Origin: Phytohabitans flavus
GTDB lineage: Bacteria > Actinomycetota > Actinomycetes > Mycobacteriales > Micromonosporaceae
Length of the DNA: 64,000 nucleotides
Reading direction: 5' to 3'
Assembly: GCF_011764545.1 (NCBI RefSeq)
Contig: NZ_AP022870.1
Coordinates: 4,448,001-4,512,000, forward strand
Positions 44,516 through 54,348 of the stretch are shown here, in pieces (the stretch's first letter is position 1; each line of letters begins with the position of its first letter). Below the pieces are notes generated by a model. That model was not told the DNA's origin, did not search any database, and worked only from the letters and a program-made list of their open reading frames with translations. The position numbers were made by a program, and so were the translations under genes.

Positions 44516-46011
44516 GCCGATCCCGCCGTCCCGGCCGCCAGCGGCTCCACCTCGTCGGGCCGGAAGTGCCGCAGCCGCCCGTACCAGTGGTGCAGCTCGG
44601 CACCCGGGTCGTCGTCGACGGTCACGGCGAGGAAGCGCGATCCGTCGACGTCGAGCAGCACCTGCTCGACCCGCGCGCTGCGACCGGCCAGAAACATGTC
44701 GTGCGGGTCCGCGCCACCAAGTCGCGGGCGGAGCCGGACCCGGCTTCCCACGGCCACCCGCACGCCGGCCACGACGACGCTGTCCGTGGCCGGTGACACC
44801 TTGTCGTCCGCACCCGGCTCCCACCACCGCTCGGGCGGCTCCGCCTGCTCTTGCGCCGCCGGCCTGTCCGGCACCGGCTTCTCCGGGGCCGGCCTTCCCG
44901 GCGCTGGCCTTCCGGGAGCCGGCTTTTCCGGCACTGGCCGACCCACAGCCGGCCTTGCTCGAGCCGGCCTTCGCGGCACCGGCTTCTCCGCCGCCGGCGT
45001 TCCCAGCGCTGGCGCGGGCGGCGCCGGCTTTGACGGGGCTGGCCCTGGCGCGGCTGGGCGCAGCGAGCGGATCGCGCCGTGCAGGCGGTCCAAGACCTCG
45101 GGCGGCATAGCGTCGACCCGGTCGACGATGGCGGCGGCGCGGGGGTCGGTCGCTCGCGCCTCCCGCTTCTCGGCGTCGGTCAGGGTGAGCGTCCGGAGCG
45201 ACAGGATCTCGTCGATCTCGGTGGCGTCGTGCAGGTCGCCGGGGCTCTCCGGCGCGACCCGCGGGTGGTCGTACAGGATGATCGGCGAGGACAGCAGCGC
45301 GTCCGCCGTGCCCTCCGGCCCGGCCAGCACCGGAAACGTGCGCACGTTTCGGCAGCCGCGGGCCGCGGCCGCCGCCCAGTCCGGCGGGTCGAGCAGCGAG
45401 TGGAAGCGGCCGGCGTCGACGCTGACCAGCGTGTGGGTGGCCAGCAGGCAGCGGGTCAGCGCCTCGTTCCGGGGCTCGTCGGAGCCGGTCGAGCGGTCGG
45501 TGTTCTCGACCCGGACGCGCAGGCGCAGGACCGGCTGCGCGGCCGGGCACTCCTCGATCGATACGGTCATCGTGGCGGCCAGCGGTCGGCGCCGGCGCAC
45601 CAGGTGGACGGTCGTACCCGCATCGCCCAGCGCCGGCTCGACGATCTCGCCGCCCGGTATCGCTATGTCCTGCCGGCGCGGTCCGCTCCGCAGCTCGGCC
45701 AGCGTGGCCGTGAGGTCGACGGCGCATGGCACGGCCTCGTCGAACACGCCCCCGCCGCCGGCCGGGTCCACCAGGGACCGGCGCTGCACGTGCAGAAACC
45801 GCAGCACCACCGTGACGCTGGCCTCGTCGCCCGCTTCGACCAGGCACTCCGTCTGCTGCCACCAGGACTCGGCCGAACCGGCCACGCCGTCGTCCGGCGG
45901 CCCTTGCGCGCGCACCCAGGCCGGCGGCGCCAGCACCCCGAACTGCCAGCGAACCTGGTTCTTGCCGGACGACAGCCGGTACGGATAGAGCAGATATCCC
46001 TCGTACAGCAC
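44512..46011 (-). CDS. Conserved hydrogenase-operon protein with Pro/Ala-rich linker
   Basis: The first gene of the minus-strand operon encodes about 499 residues. Residues 1-300 form a globular region (LYEGYLLYPYRLSSGKNQVR, FPVLAGPEGTADALLSSPII). A linker of repeated PAPGRPAPEKPVP-like units follows at about 320-400, then a small C-terminal domain (VGSRVRLRPRLGG, MFLAGRSARVEQVLLDVDGS). Similar proteins occur in group 1h loci; their role is unknown. The GTG start at 46011 lacks a good ribosome site, and family-like sequence (EAARAVADA) continues upstream, so the true start may lie further 5'. Confidence 0.7.
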   Translation of the reverse strand: MLYEGYLLYPYRLSSGKNQVRWQFGVLAPPAWVRAQGPPDDGVAGSAESWWQQTECLVEAGDEASVTVVLRFLHVQRRSLVDPAGGGGVFDEAVPCAVDLTATLAELRSGPRRQDIAIPGGEIVEPALGDAGTTVHLVRRRRPLAATMTVSIEECPAAQPVLRLRVRVENTDRSTGSDEPRNEALTRCLLATHTLVSVDAGRFHSLLDPPDWAAAAARGCRNVRTFPVLAGPEGTADALLSSPIILYDHPRVAPESPGDLHDATEIDEILSLRTLTLTDAEKREARATDPRAAAIVDRVDAMPPEVLDRLHGAIRSLRPAAPGPAPSKPAPPAPALGTPAAEKPVPRRPARARPAVGRPVPEKPAPGRPAPGRPAPEKPVPDRPAAQEQAEPPERWWEPGADDKVSPATDSVVVAGVRVAVGSRVRLRPRLGGADPHDMFLAGRSARVEQVLLDVDGSRFLAVTVDDDPGAELHHWYGRLRHFRPDEVEPLAAGTAGSA

Positions 46012-46157
46012 GGCGTCCGCGACCGCCCGCGCAGCCTCGACGCTACCGGTGAAGATGCCAGGCGTACCGATGACCGAACCCCCCGAAGCCGCGGGCGGAG
46101 ACGCCGCACCGCCGATATCCGCTGGTGGCTGTATATCGCGGCCGAAGCACGACCCGT

Positions 46158-46191
46158 AAGTGCAGCGTCACCATAGGTGATGGAAGCACTT
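46158..46191. promoter_or_regulatory. Nested dyad in hydrogenase promoter gap
   Basis: AAGTGC (46158-46163) and GCACTT (46186-46191) flank TCACC-ATA-GGTGA (46168-46180). The two dyads share nearly the same centre. It lies in the 228-bp gap between the minus-strand hydrogenase operon and the FtsX-like gene, about 150 bp before the operon's first start. It is a candidate binding site for the operon's regulator. Confidence 0.5.
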
Positions 46192-46558
46192 ATGGCTGAG
46201 CGGCGCGGATACATTCCTCAACGCTGATACGCTGCGCCGGTGCGAAAGATCCTTCTCGTTTTATTTGCCGCCCTGGCCGGCGCGATGGCATGTTCCACCG
46301 CACGCGGCGAGGAATTCGACACGAAGGAGAAGCCGAGGATCACGGTGTTTCTCGATTCCGACTCGACGCGGGAGCAACGCGACGCCGTCGAGGCCGCGAT
46401 CCGGGCGCAGGTCGGATTTGACACAGTCGAATATGAGTCACCGGAAGAGGCCTACGCGCAATACAAGTCGCTCATGGAGGACGATCCCGCCTTCGATGCG
46501 TCGGTCCGCCCGGAGAAGATGCCGCATTCGTTCCGTTTCACCACGACGGACCTGGAGG

Positions 46559-48091
46559 CAATGCCGTTCAGATAAGGCCGTCTGGGCAGGCCAGTAACGG
46601 TGTCGGTGGGCCGGGGTGACGAGTGATTCGGTCGGTGGGACGTTTGACTCGGTAGGAGTTGTGTCGGGCGCGTTTGATGACGCGGGGCAGGTCCGGTTGC
46701 GGCGGGGCGGGTTGGGCTGGCTGCGGATTTCGGTGAGCGCGTCGGTCAGGGCGTCGGAAAGGTGTTCAGGGGGTGATGGCCGCCTGGTCGGTGACCTGGC
46801 GGCGCACAACGCGTAGACCTTTGACGAATGACATCCGGTCCGGGTCGTAGCCGGCGGGGTCGGCGGCATCCAGGAGCAGCGCGCGGATGGCGTAGTGCGC
46901 CAGCAGCAGGCCCCACATTTGTTGTTCGGCCAGGTCCGGGGTCTTCGAGCGGAGGACCTCACCGCGACCGCGTAGGTCGGTCTTCAGTTCGTCCAGCGCG
47001 GATTCTTCCTCCCAGCGCTGGTGATACGCCTCGGCCAGTTCCACGGCGGGCACCTCGTGCGGGTCGGTGATGGTGGTGACCACGACGATCAGGTCGCCGT
47101 CGGGGTTGCGGTCCGGGACGGTGTACTCGACCACCCGGACCAGCCGGGCCAGGTCGCCGGGAACATCGTGGCCGGCTCTGGCCTGCTCGACCAGCCGGGC
47201 CCGCCGGGCGGCGCTCAGACCGGGAGCGTAGATCAGCGCCTGGTAGGAGCCGTCGGCCAGCCAGCGCAGGTGCCCGACGGACACCGACGCGCCGATCCGC
47301 CAGGCCAGATCGGCACCAGTAGCGGCGAACGCCTGGAACAGTTCGTAGGAGTACAGGCCGGCGTCGGCCATGACCAGCATGCCAGGACCGACCGCTGCGG
47401 CAAGGTCGGCGGCCAGGGTGCGTTCCCCTGTCCGGCAGCCGCCCAACACCGCGCCGACGATGGCGTGACTGCCGCACTCCGCGAGCGCGGCGACGTGCAG
47501 CTTCGGATACGCCGACGCTTTCGGCCCGGACCCCATCCGACCGAACCGTTCCACATTCTCCGCGGTGTCGGCCACGTCGAAGCTGGTCGCGTCGATCGCC
47601 ATCAACCGGCGCCGGCCAAGCCAGGCGCCTTTCGTGCCGGCCATGGCCAGCGGCACCGCGGCCCGCTCGAACAACGCTTTCACCGGCTCTGGCCCGAGTC
47701 GCTGCCGGGCCTGCGTGATCGCCGACTTCGTCGGGACCTGCCAGCCGTCGTCCCAGGAACCGAGTTTGCGCAGATTACCGACCAGCCGACGCATCACCTC
47801 GTCATACGACTCCGCGAAAAACAACCCCATCGCGATCACGTAGCGGATCATCACGTGCGCCGGCAGCCGCCGCGACCGCTGCTCCCGCCGAGACGTGCGA
47901 TTGAGAACCTCCTCAAGCAGGTCACGGCTGAACCGGGCCGACACCACACCCAGTCCGACATGATCGGTCAACCGACCCCACGCCTGCGTTTGCCCCACCG
48001 ATGACGTCACGGCCAGCCACCGTACCGGCCTCCACAATCGACCCCAGCTCAGCACCCTCACCTCGACTGAAGCCCTATCTGAACGGCATTG
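46559..48091 (-). mobile_element. IS4-family insertion sequence, apparently complete
   Basis: The element is 1533 bp. Its ends, CAATGCCGTTCAGATAAGG on the left and the complement of CAATGCCGTTCAGATAGGG on the right, match over 18 of 19 bases. It is bracketed by GACCTGGAGG direct repeats (46549-46558 and 48092-48101); with edge ambiguity the duplication is 10-12 bp, as IS4-family elements make. Both ends and the transposase are intact, so it may still be mobile. It interrupts the FtsX-like gene. Confidence 0.92.
46766..48061 (-). CDS. IS4-family DDE transposase
   Basis: This 431-residue transposase has an N-terminal IS4-type domain (RLTDHVGLGVVSARFSRDLL) and a DDE core: Asp in MAIDATSFDVAD, Asp in VMADAGLYSYELF and the Y-(2)-R-(3)-E-(6)-K signature in YHQRWEEESALDELK. 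No frameshift or stop interrupts it. The start is probably the GTG at 48061, just inside the right end of the element. Confidence 0.92.
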   Translation of the reverse strand: MRVLSWGRLWRPVRWLAVTSSVGQTQAWGRLTDHVGLGVVSARFSRDLLEEVLNRTSRREQRSRRLPAHVMIRYVIAMGLFFAESYDEVMRRLVGNLRKLGSWDDGWQVPTKSAITQARQRLGPEPVKALFERAAVPLAMAGTKGAWLGRRRLMAIDATSFDVADTAENVERFGRMGSGPKASAYPKLHVAALAECGSHAIVGAVLGGCRTGERTLAADLAAAVGPGMLVMADAGLYSYELFQAFAATGADLAWRIGASVSVGHLRWLADGSYQALIYAPGLSAARRARLVEQARAGHDVPGDLARLVRVVEYTVPDRNPDGDLIVVVTTITDPHEVPAVELAEAYHQRWEEESALDELKTDLRGRGEVLRSKTPDLAEQQMWGLLLAHYAIRALLLDAADPAGYDPDRMSFVKGLRVVRRQVTDQAAITP

Positions 48092-48444
48092 GACCTGGAG
48101 GCGTACAACAAGATCCGCAATGGCTCAGTCCCGGACGATCTGAAGAAGATGCCAGGCGTGGCCGACGTCGTGATCCAATGCGCCACGATCGAGGAATGCG
48201 AAAAGACGCTCACCCCACCACCGACCAGCCGTTAGTCCGCTTCGCGAAGCCCTTCGGGATCCCGGCGCCTTGACATACGCCGTCACCGGAATCACGTTTC
48301 AAGTGATGGGCGTCGATGGACGGGCGCACACCCGCAACGTGCTGCTGGACGGTGGCTGAGACTACCTAGAAGTCGCGGGGTTGGGAGCCGTAGCCGCGGG
48401 TATCGGCGTGTGGGAGGGAACGGCGGACGCCGGAACGGGAGGCC

Positions 48445-49311
48445 ATGGCAGCCGGCGTGATCACGATTATCGTCATCGCCATCATCCTGCTCATCGTGCT
48501 GGCGCTGAGCGTACGCATGGTGCAGCAGTACGAGCGGGGAAACGTGTTCCGCTTCGGACGCGTACTCGAAGGGGTGCGCGATCCGGGGCTCAGGTTCATC
48601 GTCCCGGTCGCCGATCGGATGGTGAAAGTCAGCATGCAGACCACGGTGATCGCCGTCCCGCCACAGGGGGCGATCACGCGGGACAACGTCACGCTGACGG
48701 TCGACGCGGTCGTGTACTACCGGGTGGTCAATCCGGTGAAGGTGCTGGTGAACGTCCGCGACTACCCCGCCGCGGTACTCCAGGTCGCGCAGACGTCCAT
48801 GCGGTCGGTCATCGGCCGTACCGACCTCGACACGCTGCTCAGCGACCGCGAGCGGGTGAACGCCGAGCTCAAGAGCGTGATCGACACGCCCACCGAGCAG
48901 CCGTGGGGGCTGCTCGTGGAGCGGGTGGAGGTCAAGGACGTCGCCCTGCCCGACGCGATGAAACGGTCGATGTCGCGGCAGGCCGAGGCGGAGCGGGAGC
49001 GTCGCGCGCGGGTCATCTCGGCAGACGCCGAGTACCAGGCGTCCCGGCGGCTCGCCGACGCGTCCCGGACCATGTCCGCCACACCCGGCTCGTTCCAGCT
49101 GCGGCTGCTACAGACCGTGGTCGAGGTCGCCGCCGAGAAGGACAGCACGCTGGTGATGCCGTTCCCGGTGGAGCTGCTGCGCTTCTTCGACCAGTTCACC
49201 CAGGGCAAGCCCAAGCTCGAGCCCGTGTCCGGCGACGGCCACCGACCGCAGACCGCCGAAGCACAGCCCAGCGGGCAAAACCCACAGACCCCGCCGGGTC
49301 AACAAGGCTGA
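48445..49311 (+). CDS. SPFH/band 7 (stomatin-like) membrane protein
   Basis: This 288-residue protein has one N-terminal membrane helix (VITIIVIAIILLIVLAL) and an SPFH domain (VRMVQQYERGNVFRFGRVLE, GAITRDNVTLTVDAVVYYRV). A helical region (MSRQAEAERERRARVISADA) and a low-complexity tail follow. Stomatin-like proteins oligomerise into membrane scaffolds that affect proteases or channels. No NfeD partner gene is adjacent. ATG 48445 follows GGGAGGCC. Confidence 0.88.
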   Translation: MAAGVITIIVIAIILLIVLALSVRMVQQYERGNVFRFGRVLEGVRDPGLRFIVPVADRMVKVSMQTTVIAVPPQGAITRDNVTLTVDAVVYYRVVNPVKVLVNVRDYPAAVLQVAQTSMRSVIGRTDLDTLLSDRERVNAELKSVIDTPTEQPWGLLVERVEVKDVALPDAMKRSMSRQAEAERERRARVISADAEYQASRRLADASRTMSATPGSFQLRLLQTVVEVAAEKDSTLVMPFPVELLRFFDQFTQGKPKLEPVSGDGHRPQTAEAQPSGQNPQTPPGQQG

Positions 49312-49341
49312 GCGGCCCTAGAGAGAGGGAGTGGAAAACCG

Positions 49342-50274
49342 GTGGCGGAGAAATGGATAGCACCCGAGTTCGGCGGGCCGGAGGTCCTCACGATGGTCGA
49401 GACCGACGTACCGTCACCGGCCGCGGGCGAGGTGACGATAGACGTGCGGGCGATCGGTGTGAACCCGACCGACTACAAGGAGCTCGCCAGCGGCCCCGAG
49501 CAGGCGCTGCCGAAGAGTGTCGGCTACGAGGTGGCCGGCGTGATCAGCGCGATCGGACCGGACACCGCGATCGCCTCCGGGGGCGGCGTGATCGGTGACC
49601 CGGTCGTCGCGTTCCGGATCGACGGCGGCTATGCCTCGCAGGTCACCGTGCCGGCCAAGTCCGTCTTCGCCAAGCCCGACACGATCGACTTTCCGGCCGC
49701 GGCCAACCTGATGCTCGCCGGGGGTGCCGCCGCCGAGGCGCTGCATGTGACAAGGGTGGGGCAGGGGGACACCCTCCTGGTGCACGGGGCGTCGGGCGCG
49801 GTCGGCGTCAGCGTCCTCCAGCAGGCGCGGAACCTCGGTGCCACGGTGATCGGGACCGCGAGCGAGCACAACTTCCCGCTGCTGCGCCACTTCGGTGCCA
49901 TACCGGTCATGTACGGGCCAGGGCTCACCGAACGGGTGCGCGAGGCATCGCCGGGCGGCATCAGCGCGGCCATCGACGCGGTCGGTACCGACGAGGCCGT
50001 CGACACCACCCGCGAGCTGCTGACCGACCTGAGCCGCGCCGTGACGATCGTCCCCTCGGACCGGTCGCAGCGGGCCAGCATCCCCTCGATCGGCGCCACC
50101 GCGCCGGCGAGCGCGGCGTACCGGGACGCGGCCCGCCCGCAGCTCCTGGAAATGGCGGCGGACGGCGAGCTGGAGGTCCCGATCGCCCGGACCTTCCCGC
50201 TCAGCCAGGCCCGCGAGGCGCTCGATCTGCTGCGCGGCGGACACGCGGGCGGAAAGCTCGCACTCATTCCCTGA
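49342..50274 (+). CDS. NADP-dependent quinone-oxidoreductase-like protein (MDR)
   Basis: This 310-residue medium-chain dehydrogenase/reductase lacks the zinc-binding Cys motifs and shows the quinone-reductase pattern: VRAIGVNPTDYKELASG, the cofactor motif LLVHGASGAVGVSVLQQA and a C-terminal FPLSQAREALDLLRGGHAGG. The substrate is unknown. GTG 49342 lies after AGAGGGAG. It is convergent with the MarR gene and could be one of its targets. Confidence 0.85.
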   Translation: MAEKWIAPEFGGPEVLTMVETDVPSPAAGEVTIDVRAIGVNPTDYKELASGPEQALPKSVGYEVAGVISAIGPDTAIASGGGVIGDPVVAFRIDGGYASQVTVPAKSVFAKPDTIDFPAAANLMLAGGAAAEALHVTRVGQGDTLLVHGASGAVGVSVLQQARNLGATVIGTASEHNFPLLRHFGAIPVMYGPGLTERVREASPGGISAAIDAVGTDEAVDTTRELLTDLSRAVTIVPSDRSQRASIPSIGATAPASAAYRDAARPQLLEMAADGELEVPIARTFPLSQAREALDLLRGGHAGGKLALIP

Positions 50275-50292
50275 CCAGCGCCGCCGAACCCC

Positions 50293-50811
50293 TCAGCGGG
50301 CCTCCGCCGCGTCGAAGTCGCCGGCATTTCCCCGCAGCTCGGTCAGGATCCGGATGAGGTCGTGCACCGACGAGTCGGAGATGCCGGGCTTGCTGAACAC
50401 CTGCGTGTTCAGATCGCTTGTCGCGGCCTCGGCGACCGCGCGTCCCTCGTCGGAGATCTCGATGATCGTGGCGCGGCGGTCGCCGGGGTGGCGGATGCGG
50501 CGCACCAGGCCAGCGACCTCCAGCCGGTCGACGGCGTTGGTGACGCTGGTGGGGTGGACCTGGAGGCGCTCGCCGATGAGCGCCATGGGCAGGGTGCCCT
50601 TGCGGCTGAAGTAGAGCAGCATCAGCACCTCGTACCGCGCGAAGGTCACGCCGTGCGGCTTGAGCACGGCCTCCACCCGGGCGATGGCGATCTGGTGGGC
50701 CCGCATGAGCGAGGTGACCGCGGCCATGCCGTCGGCGGCCTCCGCCCATCCTTGCTCGGCCCACCGGCGGCGGGCGTCGGCGATCGGATCCAGCGGCAGC
50801 ACGAAGGTCAT
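50293..50811 (-). CDS. MarR-family regulator
   Basis: The product has 172 residues with a MarR winged helix (ARYEVLMLLYFSRKGTLPMA, VHPTSVTNAVDRLEVAGLVR, HPGDRRATIIEISDEG). It is divergent from icmF across 58 bp that contain a good palindromic operator. The natural inference is control of icmF and itself, perhaps responding to an acyl-CoA or a fatty acid. Confidence 0.9.
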   Translation of the reverse strand: MTFVLPLDPIADARRRWAEQGWAEAADGMAAVTSLMRAHQIAIARVEAVLKPHGVTFARYEVLMLLYFSRKGTLPMALIGERLQVHPTSVTNAVDRLEVAGLVRRIRHPGDRRATIIEISDEGRAVAEAATSDLNTQVFSKPGISDSSVHDLIRILTELRGNAGDFDAAEAR

Positions 50812-50834
50812 CGTATCGGCTTCGACACTTTAAT

Positions 50835-50863
50835 GGATGTCCAATAGTTGGATGTCCTAGTAT
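50835..50863 (+). promoter_or_regulatory. MarR operator and icmF promoter with leaderless start
   Basis: GGATGTCCAA-TAG-TTGGATGTCC (50835-50857) is a 10-bp dyad with two mismatched positions. TAGTAT (50858-50863) directly follows and lies seven bases before the icmF ATG at 50870. That spacing puts transcription start on the ATG itself, and no ribosome site is present, so the mRNA is probably leaderless. A regulator bound here would cover the -35 to -10 spacer. Confidence 0.55.
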
Positions 50864-50869
50864 CCAGTC

Positions 50870-53800
50870 ATGCCTCTTCACGTGCCAACCCATCCGGTGC
50901 GTTTCGTCACGGCGGCGAGCCTCTTCGACGGGCACGACGCCGCGATCAACGTCATGCGGCGGCTGCTCCAAGCGCAGGGGCGGAGGTGGTGCACCTCGGC
51001 CACGATCGCAGCGTCGAGGAGGTCGCCGTCGCCGCGATCCAGGAGGACGCGCAGGGCGTGGCCGTCTCGTCGTACCAGGGTGGGCACGTCGAGTACTTCA
51101 GCTATCTCGTCGAGCGCCTGGCCCAGCTCGGCGCCGGCCACATCAAGGTGTATGGCGGCGGGGGCGGCACGATCGTCCCCGAGGAGATCACTCTGCTCGC
51201 CGAGCGCGGGGTGCGGATCTTCAGCCCGCAGGACGGCCAGCGGCTCGGCCTGCCCGGGATGATCAACGAGCTGATCCAGGAGTGCGACGTCGACGTCGCC
51301 CACACCCATGTCGACATCGAGGCGCTGCTCGCCGGTGACGAGACCGCGCTGGCCCGGGCGATCACCGTGCTCCAGGCCGGCGCGGACTCCTCGCTGGCCG
51401 CCGCCATACAGGCCACCGCGAATGCGCGGGCCGTGCCGGTGCTGGGCATCACCGGCACGGGCGGCTCCGGCAAGTCCTCGCTCACCGACGAGCTGGTCCG
51501 CCGGCTGCGCCGGGACAGCGAGGACAAGCTGCGGGTCGCGGTGGTCGCCATCGACCCGACCCGGCGGCGCAGCGGCGGCGCGCTGCTCGGCGACCGCATC
51601 CGTATGAATTCGATCGCGCCCGGCGTCGTGTACTTCCGCTCGCTGGCCACGCGCCGGCAGGACGGTACCGTCCCCGTGCACCTCGCCGGCGTCGTCGCCG
51701 CCTGCAAGGCCGCCGGCCACGACCTGGTGATCGTGGAGACGCCGGGGTCGGGCAGGGCGACGCGGCCATCGCGGAGTACGCGGACGTGTCGCTGTACGTG
51801 ATGACGCCCGACTTCGGCGCGGCCAGCCAGCTCGAAAAGATCGACATGCTCGACCTGGCCGATGTGGTGGCGATCAACAAGTTCGAGCGGCGCGGCGGCG
51901 AGGACGCCCGGCGTGACGTGGCCCGGCAGCTCGTGCGAAACCGCGAGCAGTTCGGCACGCCGTGGCAGGAGATGCCGGTCTTCGGCACGAGCGCGGCCCG
52001 GTTCAACGACGACGGCGTCACCGCCCTCTACCAGCACCTCAAGGAGCTGCTCTTCGGGCGCGGGCTGGCCAGCTTCCCCGGCGTGTTGCCGCAGGTCACC
52101 GGCCGCGCGTCGACCGGGCTGACGTCGGTACTGCCGAAGGGGCGCGAGCGCTACCTGTCCGAGATCGCCGAGAGCGTGCGCGGGTACCACGCGACAACCG
52201 CCGAGCAGGTCGGGATCGCCCGTCGCCGCCAACATCTGTCCACTGTGCACACACTGCTCCCGGCGGAGGCGGCGGTGGCCGAGCTGCTGGACAAGACCGA
52301 GGGCGAGCTGGCCGGCGACGTGCGGGACCTGCTCGACAGCTGGCCGGCCACCCGCGACGCGTATCGCGGGGACGAGCTCGTCTACCACGTGCGCGACAAG
52401 GAGATCCGCACACCGCTGACCCGCGAGACGCTCTCCGGCAGCCGCGTGCCGCGAGTGGCGCTGCCCCGCGACGGCGACGACGGGGAGCTGGTCCGCTTCC
52501 TGCGGTCGGAAAACCTGCCAGGCGCGTTCCCGTACACCGCCGGGGTCTTTCCCCTGAAGCGGACGGGTGAGGCGCCGGCGCGGATGTTCGCCGGCGAAGG
52601 TGACGCGTTCCGCACCAACCGCCGCTTCCACCTGCTCAGCACCGGGCAGCCGGCGACCCGGCTCTCCACCGCGTTCGACTCGGTGACCCTCTACGGCCGC
52701 GACCCGGACCAGCGGCCGGACATCTACGGCAAGGTCGGCACCTCGGGCGTGTCCATCGCGACCCTCGACGACATGCGCGAGCTCTACGCCGGCTTCGACC
52801 TCTGCGCGCCGAACACGTCGGTGTCGATGACCATCAACGGTCCCGCGCCGACGATCCTCGCCATGTTCCTCAACACCGCCATCGACCAGCAGGTCGACGC
52901 GCTCGGCCGGACCCCGACCGACGAGGAGTACACGCAGATCCGGGCCCGCACGCTCTCGACCGTGCGCGGCACGGTGCAGGCGGACATCCTCAAGGAGGAC
53001 CAGGGCCAGAACACCTGCATCTTCTCCACCGACTTCGCGCTGCGCTGCATGGCCGACATCCAGGAATGGTTCATCGACCAGCGGGTGCGCAACTTCTACT
53101 CGGTGAGCATCAGCGGCTACCACATCGCCGAGGCCGGGGCCAACCCGATCAGCCAGCTCGCCTTCACGCTGGCCAACGGTTTCACCTACGTCGAGGCGTA
53201 CCTGGCCCGGGCATGGACGTAAACGACTTCGCGCCCAACCTGTCGTTCTTCTTCTCGAACGGGATGGACGCCGAATACACCGTCATCGGCCGGGTCGCCC
53301 GCCGGATCTGGGCCGTCGCCATGCGCGACAGGTATGGCGCCGACGAGCGCGCCCAGAAGCTGAAGTACCACATCCAGACGTCGGGGCGGTCGCTGCACGC
53401 GCAGGAGATGGACTTCAACGACATCCGCACCACCCTCCAGGCGCTCTGCGCGATCTACGACAACGCGAACAGCTTGCACACCAACGCGTACGACGAGGCG
53501 GTCACCACGCCCACGGCGCAGTCGGTACGACGCGCGCTCGCCATCCAGATGATCATCGACAACGAGTGGGGCCTGGCCGGCAACGAGAACGTGCTCCAGG
53601 GCTCGCACATCGTCGACCAGCTCACCGACCTCGTCGAGGAGGCCGTGCTCGCCGAGTTCGACCGCATCTCCGAGCGGGGTGGGGTGCTCGGCGCGATGGA
53701 GACCGGCTACCAGCGCGGCCGCATCCAGGACGAGTCGATGCTCTACGAGCAGCGCAAACACGACGGCTCGCTGCCCATCGTCGGCGTCAACACGTTCCTC

Positions 53801-54070
53801 GCCCCGCCCACCGACCGCGCCGAGGCGCCGCACCGACTCGAGCTCGCCCGCGCCACCGAGGACGAGAAGCGCTCGCAGATCGACCGGCTCGCCGACTTCC
53901 AGGCCCGGCACGCCGCGGACGCACCCGCCGCGCTAGCCCGCCTCAAGGCCGCCGCCGGCGACGGCGGCAACGTCTTCGACGCGCTCATGGAGGCGGTACG
54001 GCACTGCACGCTCGGCCAGATCAGCGACGCGTTCTTCGAGGTCGGCGGCCAATACCGCCGCAACGTCTAA
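50870..54070 (+). CDS. icmF: Fused isobutyryl-CoA mutase IcmF (three frameshifts)
   Basis: IcmF interconverts isobutyryl-CoA and n-butyryl-CoA with adenosylcobalamin. Order: B12-binding domain (FDGHDAAINVMRRLLQAQG), MeaB-like GTPase chaperone (GITGTGGSGKSSLTDEL) and the mutase substrate barrel (FAPNLSFFFSNGMDAEYTVI). The frame is broken at 50977-50980, 51750-51752 and 53209-53211, each a G run short by one. Restoring them gives one full-length protein of about 1067 residues with normal junctions (QAQGAEVVHLG, GSGQGDAAIAEYA, YLARGMDVNDFAP). The enzyme links valine or butyrate metabolism to polyketide starter supply. Confidence 0.9.
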
Positions 54071-54140
54071 AGATCTTCCGGGCTAAGGGTCATCGGATCT
54101 GTCCACAGTGGTGGTCACAAAACTTCTGAAAACCGGAGAT

Positions 54141-54210
54141 CCGAGCTACCGCGACGTCCGCGGTGGTCCAGACCGCTGCTCCCGCAGCCTCACCCTCCGC
54201 GGTTCACGAT
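54141..54210 (+). repeat. 70-bp intergenic repeat, copy E
   Basis: The fifth copy, in the 278-bp gap between icmF and the beta-helix gene. It keeps the 70-base length with a few changes at the ends (CCGAG for TTGAG, CACGAT for CACAAC). The remainder of the gap shows nothing recognisable. Confidence 0.9.
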
Positions 54211-54348
54211 CCAACCCCGGCCGGCGGGGCTGCCCGCCCTCGCGCGATGAGCAGCGCTGGCCGATCTTGGGCAACACCAAGGCGATCGTCAATGCTTTCT
54301 CATGATCCCCTCATGTAGTCCTTTTGAAGCTCCTCGACTCTGTGGGCC

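Larger units (their letters stand above)
46240..48235 (+). pseudogene. FtsX-ectodomain-like lipoprotein gene split by an IS element
   Basis: The 5' part (46240-46558) encodes a signal sequence with a lipobox-like Cys (LAGAMACS) and a FtsX extracellular-domain-like region (ITVFLDSDSTREQRDAVEAA... MPHSFRFTTTDLEA). The 3' part resumes at 48102 and ends at 48235 (...YNKIRNGSVPDDLKKMPGVA, then VIQCATIEECEK). Joined, they make a 150-residue protein. The IS insertion currently ends the 5' frame at 46575. FtsX ectodomains regulate cell-wall hydrolases. The stretch 48236-48444 has an open fragment (GITFQVMGVDGRAHTRNVLL) without a start; it may be a relic. Confidence 0.8.
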
